Assembly (NCBI GenBank): GCA_030684405.1
Contig: JAUXYA010000019.1
Span: forward strand, 62,001-126,000
Reading direction: 5' to 3'
Source: Burkholderiales bacterium
GTDB lineage: Bacteria; Pseudomonadota; Gammaproteobacteria; Burkholderiales; SG8-41
DNA length: 64,000 nt
Shown here: positions 18,538 through 27,318 of the stretch, one piece after another
Position numbering within the stretch: the first letter of the stretch is position 1
How the letters are laid out: each line of letters starts with the position of its first letter
Position numbers and translations under genes: made by a program
The notes under the pieces: model-generated
Database searches by the model: none
The model's input: only the letters and a program-made list of their open reading frames with translations
Told to the model about the DNA's origin: nothing

Positions 18538-19440
18538 CTATTTCACGGCCACCAGCGGTTTTCCTGCCACCGGCAATGCCGCAGCCTCGGCCGGATCGAG
18601 GCCCGGCGTCACCAACGGGGGATGCCGCGGGTCGTGGCTGGCGGAGTCACCGGCAAAAGCTTTTGAGCGGTCCACCAGGAAGTCGATCAGGTGGTTGCGG
18701 ATGCGGTAGTAATGCGGGTGCTTGTGCAGATCGTGCCGGGTGCGGCTGCGCGGCATTGTGTTGACCACGATCTCGGCGATCTTGGCGTACGGGCCGTTGG
18801 TCATCAGCACGATCTTGTCTGCCAGCAGGATGGCTTCGTCGACATCGTGGGTGATCATGAACACCGTCTGCCGCGTCTCCGCGCAGATGCGCAGCACTTC
18901 CTCCTGCAACACGCCGCGGGTCAGCGCGTCGAGTGCCGAAAACGGCTCATCCATCAGCAGCATCTTTGGCTGAATCGACAGCGCGCGCGCAATGCCGACG
19001 CGCTGCTTCATGCCGCCCGACAGTTCCGCGGGACGTTTTTTCTCGGAGCCGGTCAGGTTGACCAGGTCGATGTACTGCTGGCAGTGCGCGCGAACCTTGT
19101 CTTTGCCCCATTCGGGCCAGCGCGAAGATACGGCGAAGGCGATGTTGCCCATCACCGTCAGCCAGGGCATCAGTGCATGGCTCTGGAAAATCACTGCGCG
19201 ATCAAGGCTGGGGCCGCTGACCTCGCGCCCGCCGACGAACACGTAACCTGAAGAAGTCTGGTCCAGTCCGGAGAGCACGTTGAGAATGGTGGTCTTGCCA
19301 CAGCCGGAATGGCCGATCAGGCAGACAAATTCGCCGGGATCAACGGAGAAGTGCAGGTTCTCGAACACCGTGGTTTCGGTGCCATCACGGCCGGTGAATT
19401 TTTTGCTGATGCCTTCGATGCGGATCAGGGGTTCACTCAT
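18538..19440 (-). CDS. cynD: Cyanate/nitrate-type ABC transporter ATP-binding protein
   Basis: About 300 residues. Walker [10 protein letters not shown], signature [16 protein letters not shown] and Walker [13 protein letters not shown] are intact, followed by the H-loop in MITHDVDEA. It belongs to the NrtD/SsuB/TauB group of importer ATPases. The start at 19440 is preferred over 19446, because AGGGG abuts the first ATG and is well spaced for the second. It lies 9 bp after the permease gene and 48 bp before cynS. It powers uptake of cyanate, nitrate or a related anion; cyanase in the operon favours cyanate. Confidence 0.92.
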   Translation of the reverse strand: MSEPLIRIEGISKKFTGRDGTETTVFENLHFSVDPGEFVCLIGHSGCGKTTILNVLSGLDQTSSGYVFVGGREVSGPSLDRAVIFQSHALMPWLTVMGNIAFAVSSRWPEWGKDKVRAHCQQYIDLVNLTGSEKKRPAELSGGMKQRVGIARALSIQPKMLLMDEPFSALDALTRGVLQEEVLRICAETRQTVFMITHDVDEAILLADKIVLMTNGPYAKIAEIVVNTMPRSRTRHDLHKHPHYYRIRNHLIDFLVDRSKAFAGDSASHDPRHPPLVTPGLDPAEAAALPVAGKPLVAVK

Positions 19441-19449
19441 GTTCATCCC

Positions 19450-20292
19450 CTATTCCGGAAACGTGACCAGGCGCGTCAGCTTCGCCATCATCAGGTCGAG
19501 CAACATGCCGACCACGCCGATGGCCAGTATCGCCGTCATGATGTTGGTGATCGACAGGTTGTTCCACTCGTTCCACACGAAGTAGCCGATGCCGGTGCCG
19601 CCGACCAGCATTTCCGCGGCGACAATCACCAGCCAGGCAATGCTGATGGAGATGCGCATGCCGGTCATGATCGTGGGTGCAGCAGCCGGCAGGATCACCC
19701 GGAAAGCGGTGCGCAACGATCCGACCTCCAGTGTGCGCGCAACGTTCAGCCACTCACGGCGCACGCCGGCGACGCCAAAGGCAGTGTTGATCAGCATCGG
19801 CCATACCGAGCAAATGAAAATCACGAAAATCGCCGACACTGCGCTGTCCTTCAGCGTAAACAGCGCCAGCGGCATCCACGCCAGCGGTGATATCGGCTTC
19901 AGCACCTGGATGAACGGGTCCAGCGCCCGATACACCGTTGGCGACATGCCGATCAGGAAACCCAGCGGCACCGCGACCAGCGCCGCCAGCAGGTAACCGG
20001 CCAGCACGCGGCCGATCGAGTAACCGAGCTGGATGCCAATGCCCTTGTCATTGGGACCACGGTCGTAGAACGGCTCGCTCAGGTGCTCCCCGAGCTTCCT
20101 GCCGAAATCAGCCGGCGACGGAAATGCCGATTTCTGCCCGGTGGCCGCCGCCGTGCCGACCAGCGCGGCATATTCCGAATCCACCGTCTGCGCGGCCGTT
20201 TTGGGCAGGGTCAGCGCATGCCAAACACCGATCATCACCAGCAGGATGGTCAGCGACAACATTGGAGCGCCCCAGCTTTTGAGTCGGTTCAT
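19450..20292 (-). CDS. cynB: Cyanate/nitrate-type ABC transporter permease
   Basis: A 280-residue inner-membrane protein with about six helices. The coupling-loop (EAA) region reads NVARTLEVGSLRTAFRVILPAAAPTI, standard for the NrtB/SsuC family. The periplasmic segment between the first two helices, with GPNDKGIGIQ, is similar to nitrate and cyanate permeases. AAGGACAAGG lies ahead of the ATG. It is located between the receptor gene (28-bp gap) and the ATPase gene. Confidence 0.92.
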   Translation of the reverse strand: MNRLKSWGAPMLSLTILLVMIGVWHALTLPKTAAQTVDSEYAALVGTAAATGQKSAFPSPADFGRKLGEHLSEPFYDRGPNDKGIGIQLGYSIGRVLAGYLLAALVAVPLGFLIGMSPTVYRALDPFIQVLKPISPLAWMPLALFTLKDSAVSAIFVIFICSVWPMLINTAFGVAGVRREWLNVARTLEVGSLRTAFRVILPAAAPTIMTGMRISISIAWLVIVAAEMLVGGTGIGYFVWNEWNNLSITNIMTAILAIGVVGMLLDLMMAKLTRLVTFPE

Positions 20293-20320
20293 TGCCTTGT
20301 CCTTTCGCGCCTCGCCGGCC

Positions 20321-21685
20321 TCAACGCTTGATGGCGAAACTGGCGAGATAGGCGTCCGGTTTGGCCGGATCGAACTCCTTGCCCATGACAGTGAATTTCT
20401 TGCTGGTGGTGGCGGGCGGCTTCATGCCGACTTCCTTCATCAGTCTCGCGGCGTCAGTGGCCAGATACACTTCGCGCGCCACCTTGGCGTAATCCACGTC
20501 GCCCTTGAGCTGGCCCCAACGCTTCATCTGGGTCAGGATCCAGACCGCAAACGAGTGCCAGGGGAAGGGGTCGAAATCGATGCGGTCGGGTTCCTTGCGG
20601 ATATTGCCGAGACCGTCGGCAAAGGTGCCGGTCAGCACCTGCTCGACCACCGTCACCGGCTGGTTGAGATAGTTGGCCGGCGCGATGGCCTCCGCGATCT
20701 GTTTGCGGTTTTCCTGCTTCGACGCAAAGGCCGTCGCTTCCATGATCGCTTTCAGCAACGCGCGGTAGGTGTTCGGCAACTTGGTGACAAATTCCCTGCT
20801 CGCCGCAAACGCGCAGCAGGGATGCCCCGCCCAGATGTCCTTGGTCAGGGTATGTATGTAGCCGACACCGTCATAAACCGCGCGCTGATTCACCGGATCC
20901 GGCGCAAGGAAGCCGTCGATGTTGTCGGCGCGCAGGTTGGCAACCATCTCGGGGGGCGGCACCGAGCGGATCTGCACATCCCTGTCCGGATCCAGGCCGT
21001 GTTCGGCAAGGAAATAACGCAGCAGGTAGTTGTGCATCGAGTAGTCGAAGGGCACGGCGAACTTGAAGCCCTTCCACGTCTTCGGATCCCTCCTGTCCTT
21101 GTGCTTGATGGCCAACGTGATCGCCTGGCCGTTGATATTCTCGACCGCAGGCATGGTGTAGGGAATCGGGCTCGAACCCACGCCCAACGAAATCGCCAGC
21201 GGCATCGGCGAGAGCATGTGCGCGGCGTCATATTCCTTATTGATGGTCTTGTCGCGGATCACCGCCCAGCCCGCAGTTTTAACGACATCGACATTGAGTC
21301 CCTGGCGCGCATAGAAACCCATCGGCTGCGACATGATGATCGGGGTCGCGCAGGTGATGGGGATGAAGCCGACCTTGAGTGATGTTTTTTCAAGCTTGCC
21401 GCTTTGCGCAAATGCCTCCTTCGCCATGCCCAGCGGGAAAAGCGTCGAAATCGCCGCCATCGCGGTACTGGCGCCCACCGCATTCAGAAAGCGCCGCCGC
21501 GTCGCATCGTGGGGAAACAGCGCACGCATCACTGCCGCTTCGACGACGCGGTTGCCCAGCGCTTCGCTGTCCGCCGTCTGTGCTGCCAGGTCGGCCTGGT
21601 GTGCGGCTTCGCTGTGATGGTGGCCACAGGAACAGCCCGTGGTCAAAGACGTGGCGGCGTCGAAGGGATCCTTGAATGCGGACAT
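20321..21685 (-). CDS. cynA: Cyanate/nitrate-type ABC transporter substrate-binding protein
   Basis: A 454-residue receptor of the NrtA/CynA class. The start at 21685 has GGAGA 8 bases upstream; the longer open frame beyond it shows no gene-like sequence. Before the twin-arginine signal (TRRRFLNAVGAS, around residue 61) there is an unusual N-terminal part with CSCGHHH at residues 18-24. The mature domain has KVGFIPITCATPIIMSQPMGFYA and YDAAHMLSPMPLAIS, typical anion-binding receptor segments. It is the first gene of cynABDS and sits under a strong sigma-54 promoter match. Confidence 0.9.
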   Translation of the reverse strand: MSAFKDPFDAATSLTTGCSCGHHHSEAAHQADLAAQTADSEALGNRVVEAAVMRALFPHDATRRRFLNAVGASTAMAAISTLFPLGMAKEAFAQSGKLEKTSLKVGFIPITCATPIIMSQPMGFYARQGLNVDVVKTAGWAVIRDKTINKEYDAAHMLSPMPLAISLGVGSSPIPYTMPAVENINGQAITLAIKHKDRRDPKTWKGFKFAVPFDYSMHNYLLRYFLAEHGLDPDRDVQIRSVPPPEMVANLRADNIDGFLAPDPVNQRAVYDGVGYIHTLTKDIWAGHPCCAFAASREFVTKLPNTYRALLKAIMEATAFASKQENRKQIAEAIAPANYLNQPVTVVEQVLTGTFADGLGNIRKEPDRIDFDPFPWHSFAVWILTQMKRWGQLKGDVDYAKVAREVYLATDAARLMKEVGMKPPATTSKKFTVMGKEFDPAKPDAYLASFAIKR

Positions 21686-21724
21686 GGTCGGTTCTCCGTG
21701 ATTTAGTTTTCCGCTTTCCCCTAT

Positions 21725-21741
21725 TGCAGCAAGCGTGCCAA
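21725..21741 (-). promoter_or_regulatory. Candidate sigma-54 promoter of cynABDS
   Basis: The minus strand reads TTGGCACGCTTGCTGCA. Against TGGCACG-N4-TTGCW it matches 11 of 12 fixed positions, with the GG and GC elements exactly at -24/-12 spacing. Transcription would begin near 21714, about 29 bases before the cynA ATG and just ahead of its ribosome site. Nitrogen-regulated uptake of cyanate fits this promoter class. No convincing NtrC site was seen upstream. Confidence 0.75.
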
Positions 21742-21971
21742 GCTGCGCGGGCAGCCCGAAATTGTTTGCAGCAGATTGTTTAACAAGGGAAATTTCTTTC
21801 ACTGCGGCGGTGAAGGCAGCACCAAGGCCAGCGTCATCGGGTCTGAAGCAGTGCGCGGCATGCCGCGCGACAGTGCATATCGGCACCCTTCCGGAGCATC
21901 GCGCACCAAGTCGGCGCGTGTCGTCCGCGCATGCCTGCGAATGCGATAATCCGTAGCGATAACAACAACGA

Positions 21972-23600
21972 GTGTCTGCCGTGAGCTTCGCCCTGCGTCC
22001 CCTGCTGATCACCCTCCTCTGCCTGGCCTGGCTGCTGCCGGGCCTCGTTGCCCACGACCCCTGGAAACCCGACGAGGCCTATACCTTCGGCGTGGTATTC
22101 GAAATCCTGCTGGGCGGCAGTTGGGTGATTCCGCAGATCGCCGGCGAAGCGTTCATTGAAAAACCACCGCTGTTCCACCTCGTTGCCGCGGCCAGCGCCT
22201 GGCTGTTCTCTCCGGTGCTGCCGCTGCACGACGGCGCGCGACTCTCAGCGGGACTCTGGATTGGACTGGCGCTGCTGTTCACTGCGCTCGCCTCGCGCGA
22301 ACTGAACGGACCGCGACACGGGCTCACCGCAGTGCTGCTCCTGCTCGGTTGCCTCGGCCTGGTGGTACGCGGCCACCAGTTGATCCCGGATGTCGCCACG
22401 CTGGCCGGGTTTGCGATGGCCTACTACAGTGCGGCACTGGCATTGCGCCGCGCTGCCGCAGGAGGCTTCTGGCTGGGCACGGCCTGGGGACTCATCTTCA
22501 TGACCCAGGGCATACCCGAAGCGGTGATGGCGACGGCCATCGCCGTGCTGCTGCCGGTGTTCAGTGCAGACTGGCGCAAGCGCAACTATGCCCTCACTCT
22601 CGGTGTCGCCTGTGCTGCGGCGCTGCCCTGGCTGTCAATCTGGCCACTGCTGCTGCACCAGCATGATCCCGCACTCTTTGCCGCCTGGGTCCAGGGCGAG
22701 AACCTTTCAAGGTTCTTCGGCACCCAGGACATGCTGGGCGGCCTCGGCTATTACCTGCGCACGCTGCCCTGGTACGCCTTTCCGGTGTGGCCCCTCGCCC
22801 TGTGGGCAGTGTGGCGCGCACACAAGATGCGACAGACCGGCACACCTGCGCTGGTGCTGCCGGTCCTCGGCTTTCTCGTCACCCTGCTGATGCTGGGCAG
22901 AGCGACGGAATCGCGGGAACTCTATGCCTTGCCGATGCTGGTGCCGCTGGCGCTGCTCGCGGTGCCCGGCGTCGATCTGCTGCGACGTGGCGCGGCCAAT
23001 GGCTGGTACTGGTTCAGCGTGATGGCCTTCACCTTCTTCATCCTTGTCGGCTGGTTCTACTGGGGCGCGCTGGAACTCGGCGTTCCGGCAAGACTGCACG
23101 CCCACCTTCACAGCATCCGCCCGGGCTACGATTTCGGCTTCCACGTGCTGCCCTTCGTTTTGGGGCTCGCCTACACCGCCGGCTGGTTCGTGCTGGTTGC
23201 GCGGCTGCCGCGTAACCCCGAGCAGCCGCTCGCCATCTGGGCCGGCGGAATCACCGCAGTCTGGGCGCTGCTCGCCACACTGTTCATCGGCTGGGTCGAT
23301 ACCACCAAGAGCTACCGCTCTGTGATCAGCGACATGCAGCGCGCGATGCCCGCACAGTACAACTGCATCGCCAGCCGCGACCTCGGTGAATCACAACGCG
23401 CGTTGCTGCATTACTTTGCCGGCATTCGCAGTGAGCGCCTGGAAACCAAGCCGCAATCCGCCTGCGACCTGCTGCTGGTGCAGGGCGTGCCACTCGACGA
23501 CATGATCCTGCCGCCGCAGTGGCAGAAAATCTGGGAAGGGCATCGCCCCGGCGACAAGGACGAGCGCCTGCGCCTGTACCGGCTGCAGCAGAAACTATAA
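21972..23600 (+). CDS. ArnT-like glycosyltransferase 39 family membrane protein
   Basis: A 542-residue polytopic membrane protein. The first periplasmic loop has DPWKPDEAYTFG, with the acidic catalytic pair of GT-C enzymes, and soon after EKPPLFHLVAA, the signature of the ArnT/PMT group. Such enzymes move a sugar from a polyprenyl-phosphate donor onto lipid A or a protein in the periplasm. It starts at GTG 21972, or possibly GTG 21981; neither has a clear ribosome site. hslO begins 7 bp after it, so the two are likely co-transcribed. The acceptor is unknown. Confidence 0.85.
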   Translation: MSAVSFALRPLLITLLCLAWLLPGLVAHDPWKPDEAYTFGVVFEILLGGSWVIPQIAGEAFIEKPPLFHLVAAASAWLFSPVLPLHDGARLSAGLWIGLALLFTALASRELNGPRHGLTAVLLLLGCLGLVVRGHQLIPDVATLAGFAMAYYSAALALRRAAAGGFWLGTAWGLIFMTQGIPEAVMATAIAVLLPVFSADWRKRNYALTLGVACAAALPWLSIWPLLLHQHDPALFAAWVQGENLSRFFGTQDMLGGLGYYLRTLPWYAFPVWPLALWAVWRAHKMRQTGTPALVLPVLGFLVTLLMLGRATESRELYALPMLVPLALLAVPGVDLLRRGAANGWYWFSVMAFTFFILVGWFYWGALELGVPARLHAHLHSIRPGYDFGFHVLPFVLGLAYTAGWFVLVARLPRNPEQPLAIWAGGITAVWALLATLFIGWVDTTKSYRSVISDMQRAMPAQYNCIASRDLGESQRALLHYFAGIRSERLETKPQSACDLLLVQGVPLDDMILPPQWQKIWEGHRPGDKDERLRLYRLQQKL

Positions 23601-23607
23601 TGCCGGC

Positions 23608-24477
23608 GTGAGCGACACTCTTCAGCGTTTCCTTTTCGAGCACGCACCGATCCGCGGCGAATTCGTGCAACTGTCGGCCACCTGGCAGGCCGTCACCGAG
23701 CGCCACGACTATCCGCCGCCATTGCGCCGCGCGCTCGGCGAGTTGATGGCCGCAGGCGCCCTGCTCGCAGCCACACTCAAATTCGACGGCCGGGTGCTGT
23801 TGCAGCTGCAGGGGAGCGGGCCGGTCAAGCTGATCGTCGTGGAATGCGCCGCCGGAAATGCGCTGCGCGCGACCGCAAAATGGGAAGGCGATGTTACCGA
23901 CGGCAATCTGCGTACCTTGCTCGGCGACGGCCGCTTTGCCATCAGCCTGCTTCCGGACTCCGGCCAGCAGGGATACCAGGGCATCGTGGACCTCGAGGCC
24001 GACAGCATCGCCGCCGCACTCGAGCATTACATGGCGGCTTCCGAACAGATCGAAACCCGGTTGTGGCTCGCCTGCGACGGACATCGCGCCGCCGGTTTGC
24101 TGATCCAGAAACTGCCGGAAAGCGGAGACGCCGACCTCGATGCCTGGCCGCGCATCGGCCACCTGGCCGGCACCGTGCAACCGCTGGAACTGCTGGGACT
24201 CGCGCCGCAGATACTCCTGCGCCGCCTGTTCCACGAGGAAGACCTGCGCGTGTTCGAACCGAAACCGGTGTATTTCCGCTGCTCCTGCTCGACCGAACGG
24301 GTGACCGGCATGCTGCGCATGCTCGGACGCGACGAAGTGCACAGCGTGATCGCCGAACGCGGTGAAGTCGAAGTGCGCTGCGAATTCTGCAACCGTCGTT
24401 ACGCCTTTGACGCCGTGGACAGCGAACAGATCTTTGCGCCCGTCCCCCCGGCGTCTGCCGACTCCACGCGCCACTGA
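23608..24477 (+). CDS. hslO: Redox-regulated chaperone Hsp33
   Basis: A 289-residue cytoplasmic holdase. The C-terminal zinc switch is present: CSCSTERV (C-x-C) and CEFCNRRY (C-x2-C). Oxidation of these four cysteines releases zinc and activates the chaperone. The N-terminal domain has the usual ALGELMAAGALLAATLKFDG and GQQGYQGIV motifs. It starts at GTG 23608 without a recognisable ribosome site, 7 bp after the glycosyltransferase gene, which suggests coupled translation. Confidence 0.96.
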   Translation: MSDTLQRFLFEHAPIRGEFVQLSATWQAVTERHDYPPPLRRALGELMAAGALLAATLKFDGRVLLQLQGSGPVKLIVVECAAGNALRATAKWEGDVTDGNLRTLLGDGRFAISLLPDSGQQGYQGIVDLEADSIAAALEHYMAASEQIETRLWLACDGHRAAGLLIQKLPESGDADLDAWPRIGHLAGTVQPLELLGLAPQILLRRLFHEEDLRVFEPKPVYFRCSCSTERVTGMLRMLGRDEVHSVIAERGEVEVRCEFCNRRYAFDAVDSEQIFAPVPPASADSTRH

Positions 24478-24612
24478 CCGCCGTCATGACGCATCGCGGC
24501 ATCGCCTCGACACTGTCATGGGTCGGGCGTAAACTTTGCTTTCCTCTCGATTGCCCGCTCCGCGCTTAGGCAATTTTTTATTATTTAAAATCAATAGCTT
24601 ATGGAGAACATA

Positions 24613-25803
24613 ATGGCAAATGGACGCGAAGTGGTCGTATTGAGCGGCGTGCGCACCGCGATTGGTGATTACGGCGGCGCACTGAAAGATGTCGCGCCCA
24701 CGGAGCTCGCCGGCCAGGTGGTCAAGGAAGCGGTCAGTCGGGCGAAGGTCGATCCGAAGCAGGTCGGGCAACTGGTCTTCGGTAATGTGATCCATGGCGA
24801 GGCCAAGGACATGTACTTCTCCCGCGTCGCCTGCATCAAGGGTGGACTGCCGCAGGAAACCACTGCACTGACCGTGAACCGCCTCTGCGGCAGCGGCCTG
24901 CAGGCGATCGTTTCCGCAGCCCAGGGCATCATGCTCGGTGACTGCGACCTGGCCCTCGGCGGCGGCGCCGAATCGATGAGCCGCGGCGGCTACCTGATGC
25001 CCACCCTGCGCTGGGGCCAGCGCATGAACGACGGCGGCGTCGTCGACATGATGGTCGGCGCGCTGACCGACCCCTTCGACACCGTGCACATGGGCATCAC
25101 CGCAGAAAACATCGCTGCGCAATGGAAAATCGGTCGCGAACAGCAGGATGAATTCGCCGTCGAAAGCCATCGTCGCGCACTGAACGCCATCGACAAGGGT
25201 TATTTCAAGGACCAGATCCTGCCCGTCGAACTCAAAACCCGCAAAGGCACGACACTGTTCGACAAGGACGAACATCCCCGCGCCGATGTCACCCTCGAAG
25301 GTCTCGCCAAGCTGCGCGCGGTGTTCAAGAAGGAAGGCGGCTCGGTTACCGCCGGCAACGCCTCCGGCATCAACGACGGCGCCGCTGCGGTGGTGATGAT
25401 GGAAAAGGAAGCCGCGCAAAAGGCAGGCCTCAAGCCAATGGCGCGGCTGGTCTCCTACGGGCTGGCCGGCGTCGACCCGAAGATCATGGGCATCGGCCCG
25501 GTGCCGGCGGTGCAGAACGCGCTGAAGCGCGCCGGCCTCAAGGTCGAGGACATGGACGTCATCGAATCTAACGAAGCCTTCGCGGTGCAGGCGCTGGCCG
25601 TGTCCTGCGACCTCAAGCTCGACCCGAACAAGACCAATCCCAATGGTGGCGCAGTGGGCCTCGGCCACCCGATCGGCGCCACCGGCGCAATCCTGACGGT
25701 CAAGGCCCTCTACGAGCTGCAGCGCACCGGCGGCCGCTATGCGCTGGTCACCATGTGCATCGGCGGCGGCCAGGGCATCGCAGCGGTATTCGAGCGCATG
25801 TAA
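24613..25803 (+). CDS. Acetyl-CoA acetyltransferase / beta-ketothiolase
   Basis: A 396-residue thiolase. Catalytic residues are Cys92 (NRLCGSGLQ), His352 (GHPIGATGA) and Cys382 (CIGGGQG). The ATG at 24613 is chosen because GGAG lies at the right distance; the ATG at 24601 overlaps that ribosome site. The sequence resembles BktB/PhaA-type enzymes, which condense or cleave acyl-CoA in polyhydroxyalkanoate or short fatty acid metabolism. It stands alone, with an AT-rich leader (24571-24600) and a hairpin terminator downstream. Confidence 0.95.
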   Translation: MANGREVVVLSGVRTAIGDYGGALKDVAPTELAGQVVKEAVSRAKVDPKQVGQLVFGNVIHGEAKDMYFSRVACIKGGLPQETTALTVNRLCGSGLQAIVSAAQGIMLGDCDLALGGGAESMSRGGYLMPTLRWGQRMNDGGVVDMMVGALTDPFDTVHMGITAENIAAQWKIGREQQDEFAVESHRRALNAIDKGYFKDQILPVELKTRKGTTLFDKDEHPRADVTLEGLAKLRAVFKKEGGSVTAGNASGINDGAAAVVMMEKEAAQKAGLKPMARLVSYGLAGVDPKIMGIGPVPAVQNALKRAGLKVEDMDVIESNEAFAVQALAVSCDLKLDPNKTNPNGGAVGLGHPIGATGAILTVKALYELQRTGGRYALVTMCIGGGQGIAAVFERM

Positions 25804-25834
25804 AACCCCGGAATGCCCGGCTGGCAGCCGGCAA

Positions 25835-25866
25835 GGCCCGCGTATCCGCAGGGTTCGCGGGCCTTT
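25835..25866 (+). terminator. Hairpin after the thiolase gene
   Basis: GGCCCGCG (25835-25842) pairs with CGCGGGCC (25856-25863), followed by a short T-run. A second small stem, CCGGCTG/CAGCCGG, lies just before it. It probably terminates the thiolase transcript ahead of the diguanylate cyclase gene. The T-run is short, so it may be a weak terminator. Confidence 0.6.
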
Positions 25867-25954
25867 GCGTTCTGAAGGGCTTCCATCCGGATTCAAGCCG
25901 CCCCACGGCGGCGATCCCGGCACAGGCCTGCCGGCAACTCCACACCATGACGAC

Positions 25955-27274
25955 ATGACAGAACCCTCAGACAGCGGTCTCGGCAAGCTTTCGACCCATG
26001 CCTTTGACATCTTCCAGCGCTTTCCGGCACCCCTGGCGCTGGTGGCAGCGGATGGCCCGGCGACCGTCAACCGGCAGTTCGGGCTGCAGCTTGACGAAAC
26101 CTGCCTCGAGACGGAGGCGGTGCGCGCCGTGGCTGGCAATCCCGGCGGACCCGGAGCCCGGCTGCGACTGGCCGGCAAGGACAATCGTGAAATCGACATG
26201 CATGTCAGCGCCGTGCGCGTGGAGAACCTCGCCCTTCTGGTGTTCGACGACACACCGGGTCCGGCCGCTGACGAACGCATGGCAGAACTGCAGCAGCGCA
26301 TCACCGAACTCGAGCGCAGCAGCAGCACCGACCATCTCACCGGCGCATGGAATCGTGCGCACCTCGACCGTATCATCGAGACCGAGCTTTCCCGCAGCCT
26401 GCGCTTCCGGCAGCCGTTGTCGCTGGTGCTGCTCGACATCGACCACTTCAAGCTGATCAACGACCACCACGGACACCAGGCCGGTGATGCCGTGCTGCGC
26501 GAGCTGGTGGCTGCCATCCGTGCCGGCATCCGCACTGCAGACCTGCTGTTCCGCTGGGGCGGTGAAGAGTTTGTCGTGCTCGCCACATCCACCAGCTACC
26601 GCAAGGCCGGCATCCTCGCCGAATCGCTGCGCACGAAAATCGCACAGCATCCCTTCCCCGCAATCGGGCAACTCACCGTAAGCCTCGGTGTTGCCGAACA
26701 CAACGGTAATGAAACGGCCGCCGCCTGGTTCACCAGGCTCGACGATGCTCTTTACGCCGCCAAGCGCGGGGGACGCAACCGGGTTTTCATCGCAGAGGGT
26801 GGCAACTCCGCATCATGGGATCGCGACTCCGGTCTCTCCGCGCTGCACCTGACCTGGCGCGAGGACTACGAATGCGGCCACCCGCTGATCGACGCCGAAC
26901 ACCGCGAGCTGTTCGAACTCGCGAATGTGCTGCTCGAAGCCGTCGTTTCCGCCAAGGATGCCCGCCCGGTGCTGGACCGGCTGATCGAACATGTACGCCA
27001 GCATTTTTCGGACGAGGAGGCAATTCTTGCTGAGCATGACTATCCCCGCCTCGAAGCACACCGCGCCGCACATGCCGGCCTGCTCGCCAAGGCAGCGGAA
27101 CTGCGCGCGCGCTTGGCAAACGACGATGCCGGCCTCGGCGCCGTCGTCGAATTCCTGGCAGGGGACGTGGTCGCGCGCCACCTGTTCACGGCGGACCGCG
27201 ACTTCTTTCCGCTGCTCGCAGGCCGGGCTGCGGGGGCCGTCGCAGGGAATGGTTGCCCTGTGGACAAAAATTAA
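25955..27274 (+). CDS. Diguanylate cyclase with C-terminal hemerythrin domain
   Basis: A 439-residue soluble signalling protein. An N-terminal PAS-like region (about 1-105) and a short coiled coil lead to a GGDEF domain (about 123-280). The active-site loop GGEEF is at 202-206, and the inhibitory I-site RTAD at 193-196 has the correct five-residue spacing. Residues about 298-425 form a hemerythrin with all seven di-iron ligands in place: H316, H350, E354, H369, H373, H409 and D414. It should make cyclic di-GMP in response to oxygen or redox state at the iron pair. The start at 25955 has no strong ribosome site. It may share a transcript with the Bug gene downstream. Confidence 0.92.
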   Translation: MTEPSDSGLGKLSTHAFDIFQRFPAPLALVAADGPATVNRQFGLQLDETCLETEAVRAVAGNPGGPGARLRLAGKDNREIDMHVSAVRVENLALLVFDDTPGPAADERMAELQQRITELERSSSTDHLTGAWNRAHLDRIIETELSRSLRFRQPLSLVLLDIDHFKLINDHHGHQAGDAVLRELVAAIRAGIRTADLLFRWGGEEFVVLATSTSYRKAGILAESLRTKIAQHPFPAIGQLTVSLGVAEHNGNETAAAWFTRLDDALYAAKRGGRNRVFIAEGGNSASWDRDSGLSALHLTWREDYECGHPLIDAEHRELFELANVLLEAVVSAKDARPVLDRLIEHVRQHFSDEEAILAEHDYPRLEAHRAAHAGLLAKAAELRARLANDDAGLGAVVEFLAGDVVARHLFTADRDFFPLLAGRAAGAVAGNGCPVDKN

Positions 27275-27318
27275 CGATCATTCCGGAACAAATAACATCC
27301 ACCGAGGAGGAATACCCC

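Noticed and set aside
21781-21910. Possible NtrC sites upstream of the sigma-54 promoter
   Set aside because: Several GCACC or GTGC half-sites are present, but none form the inverted pair with correct spacing.
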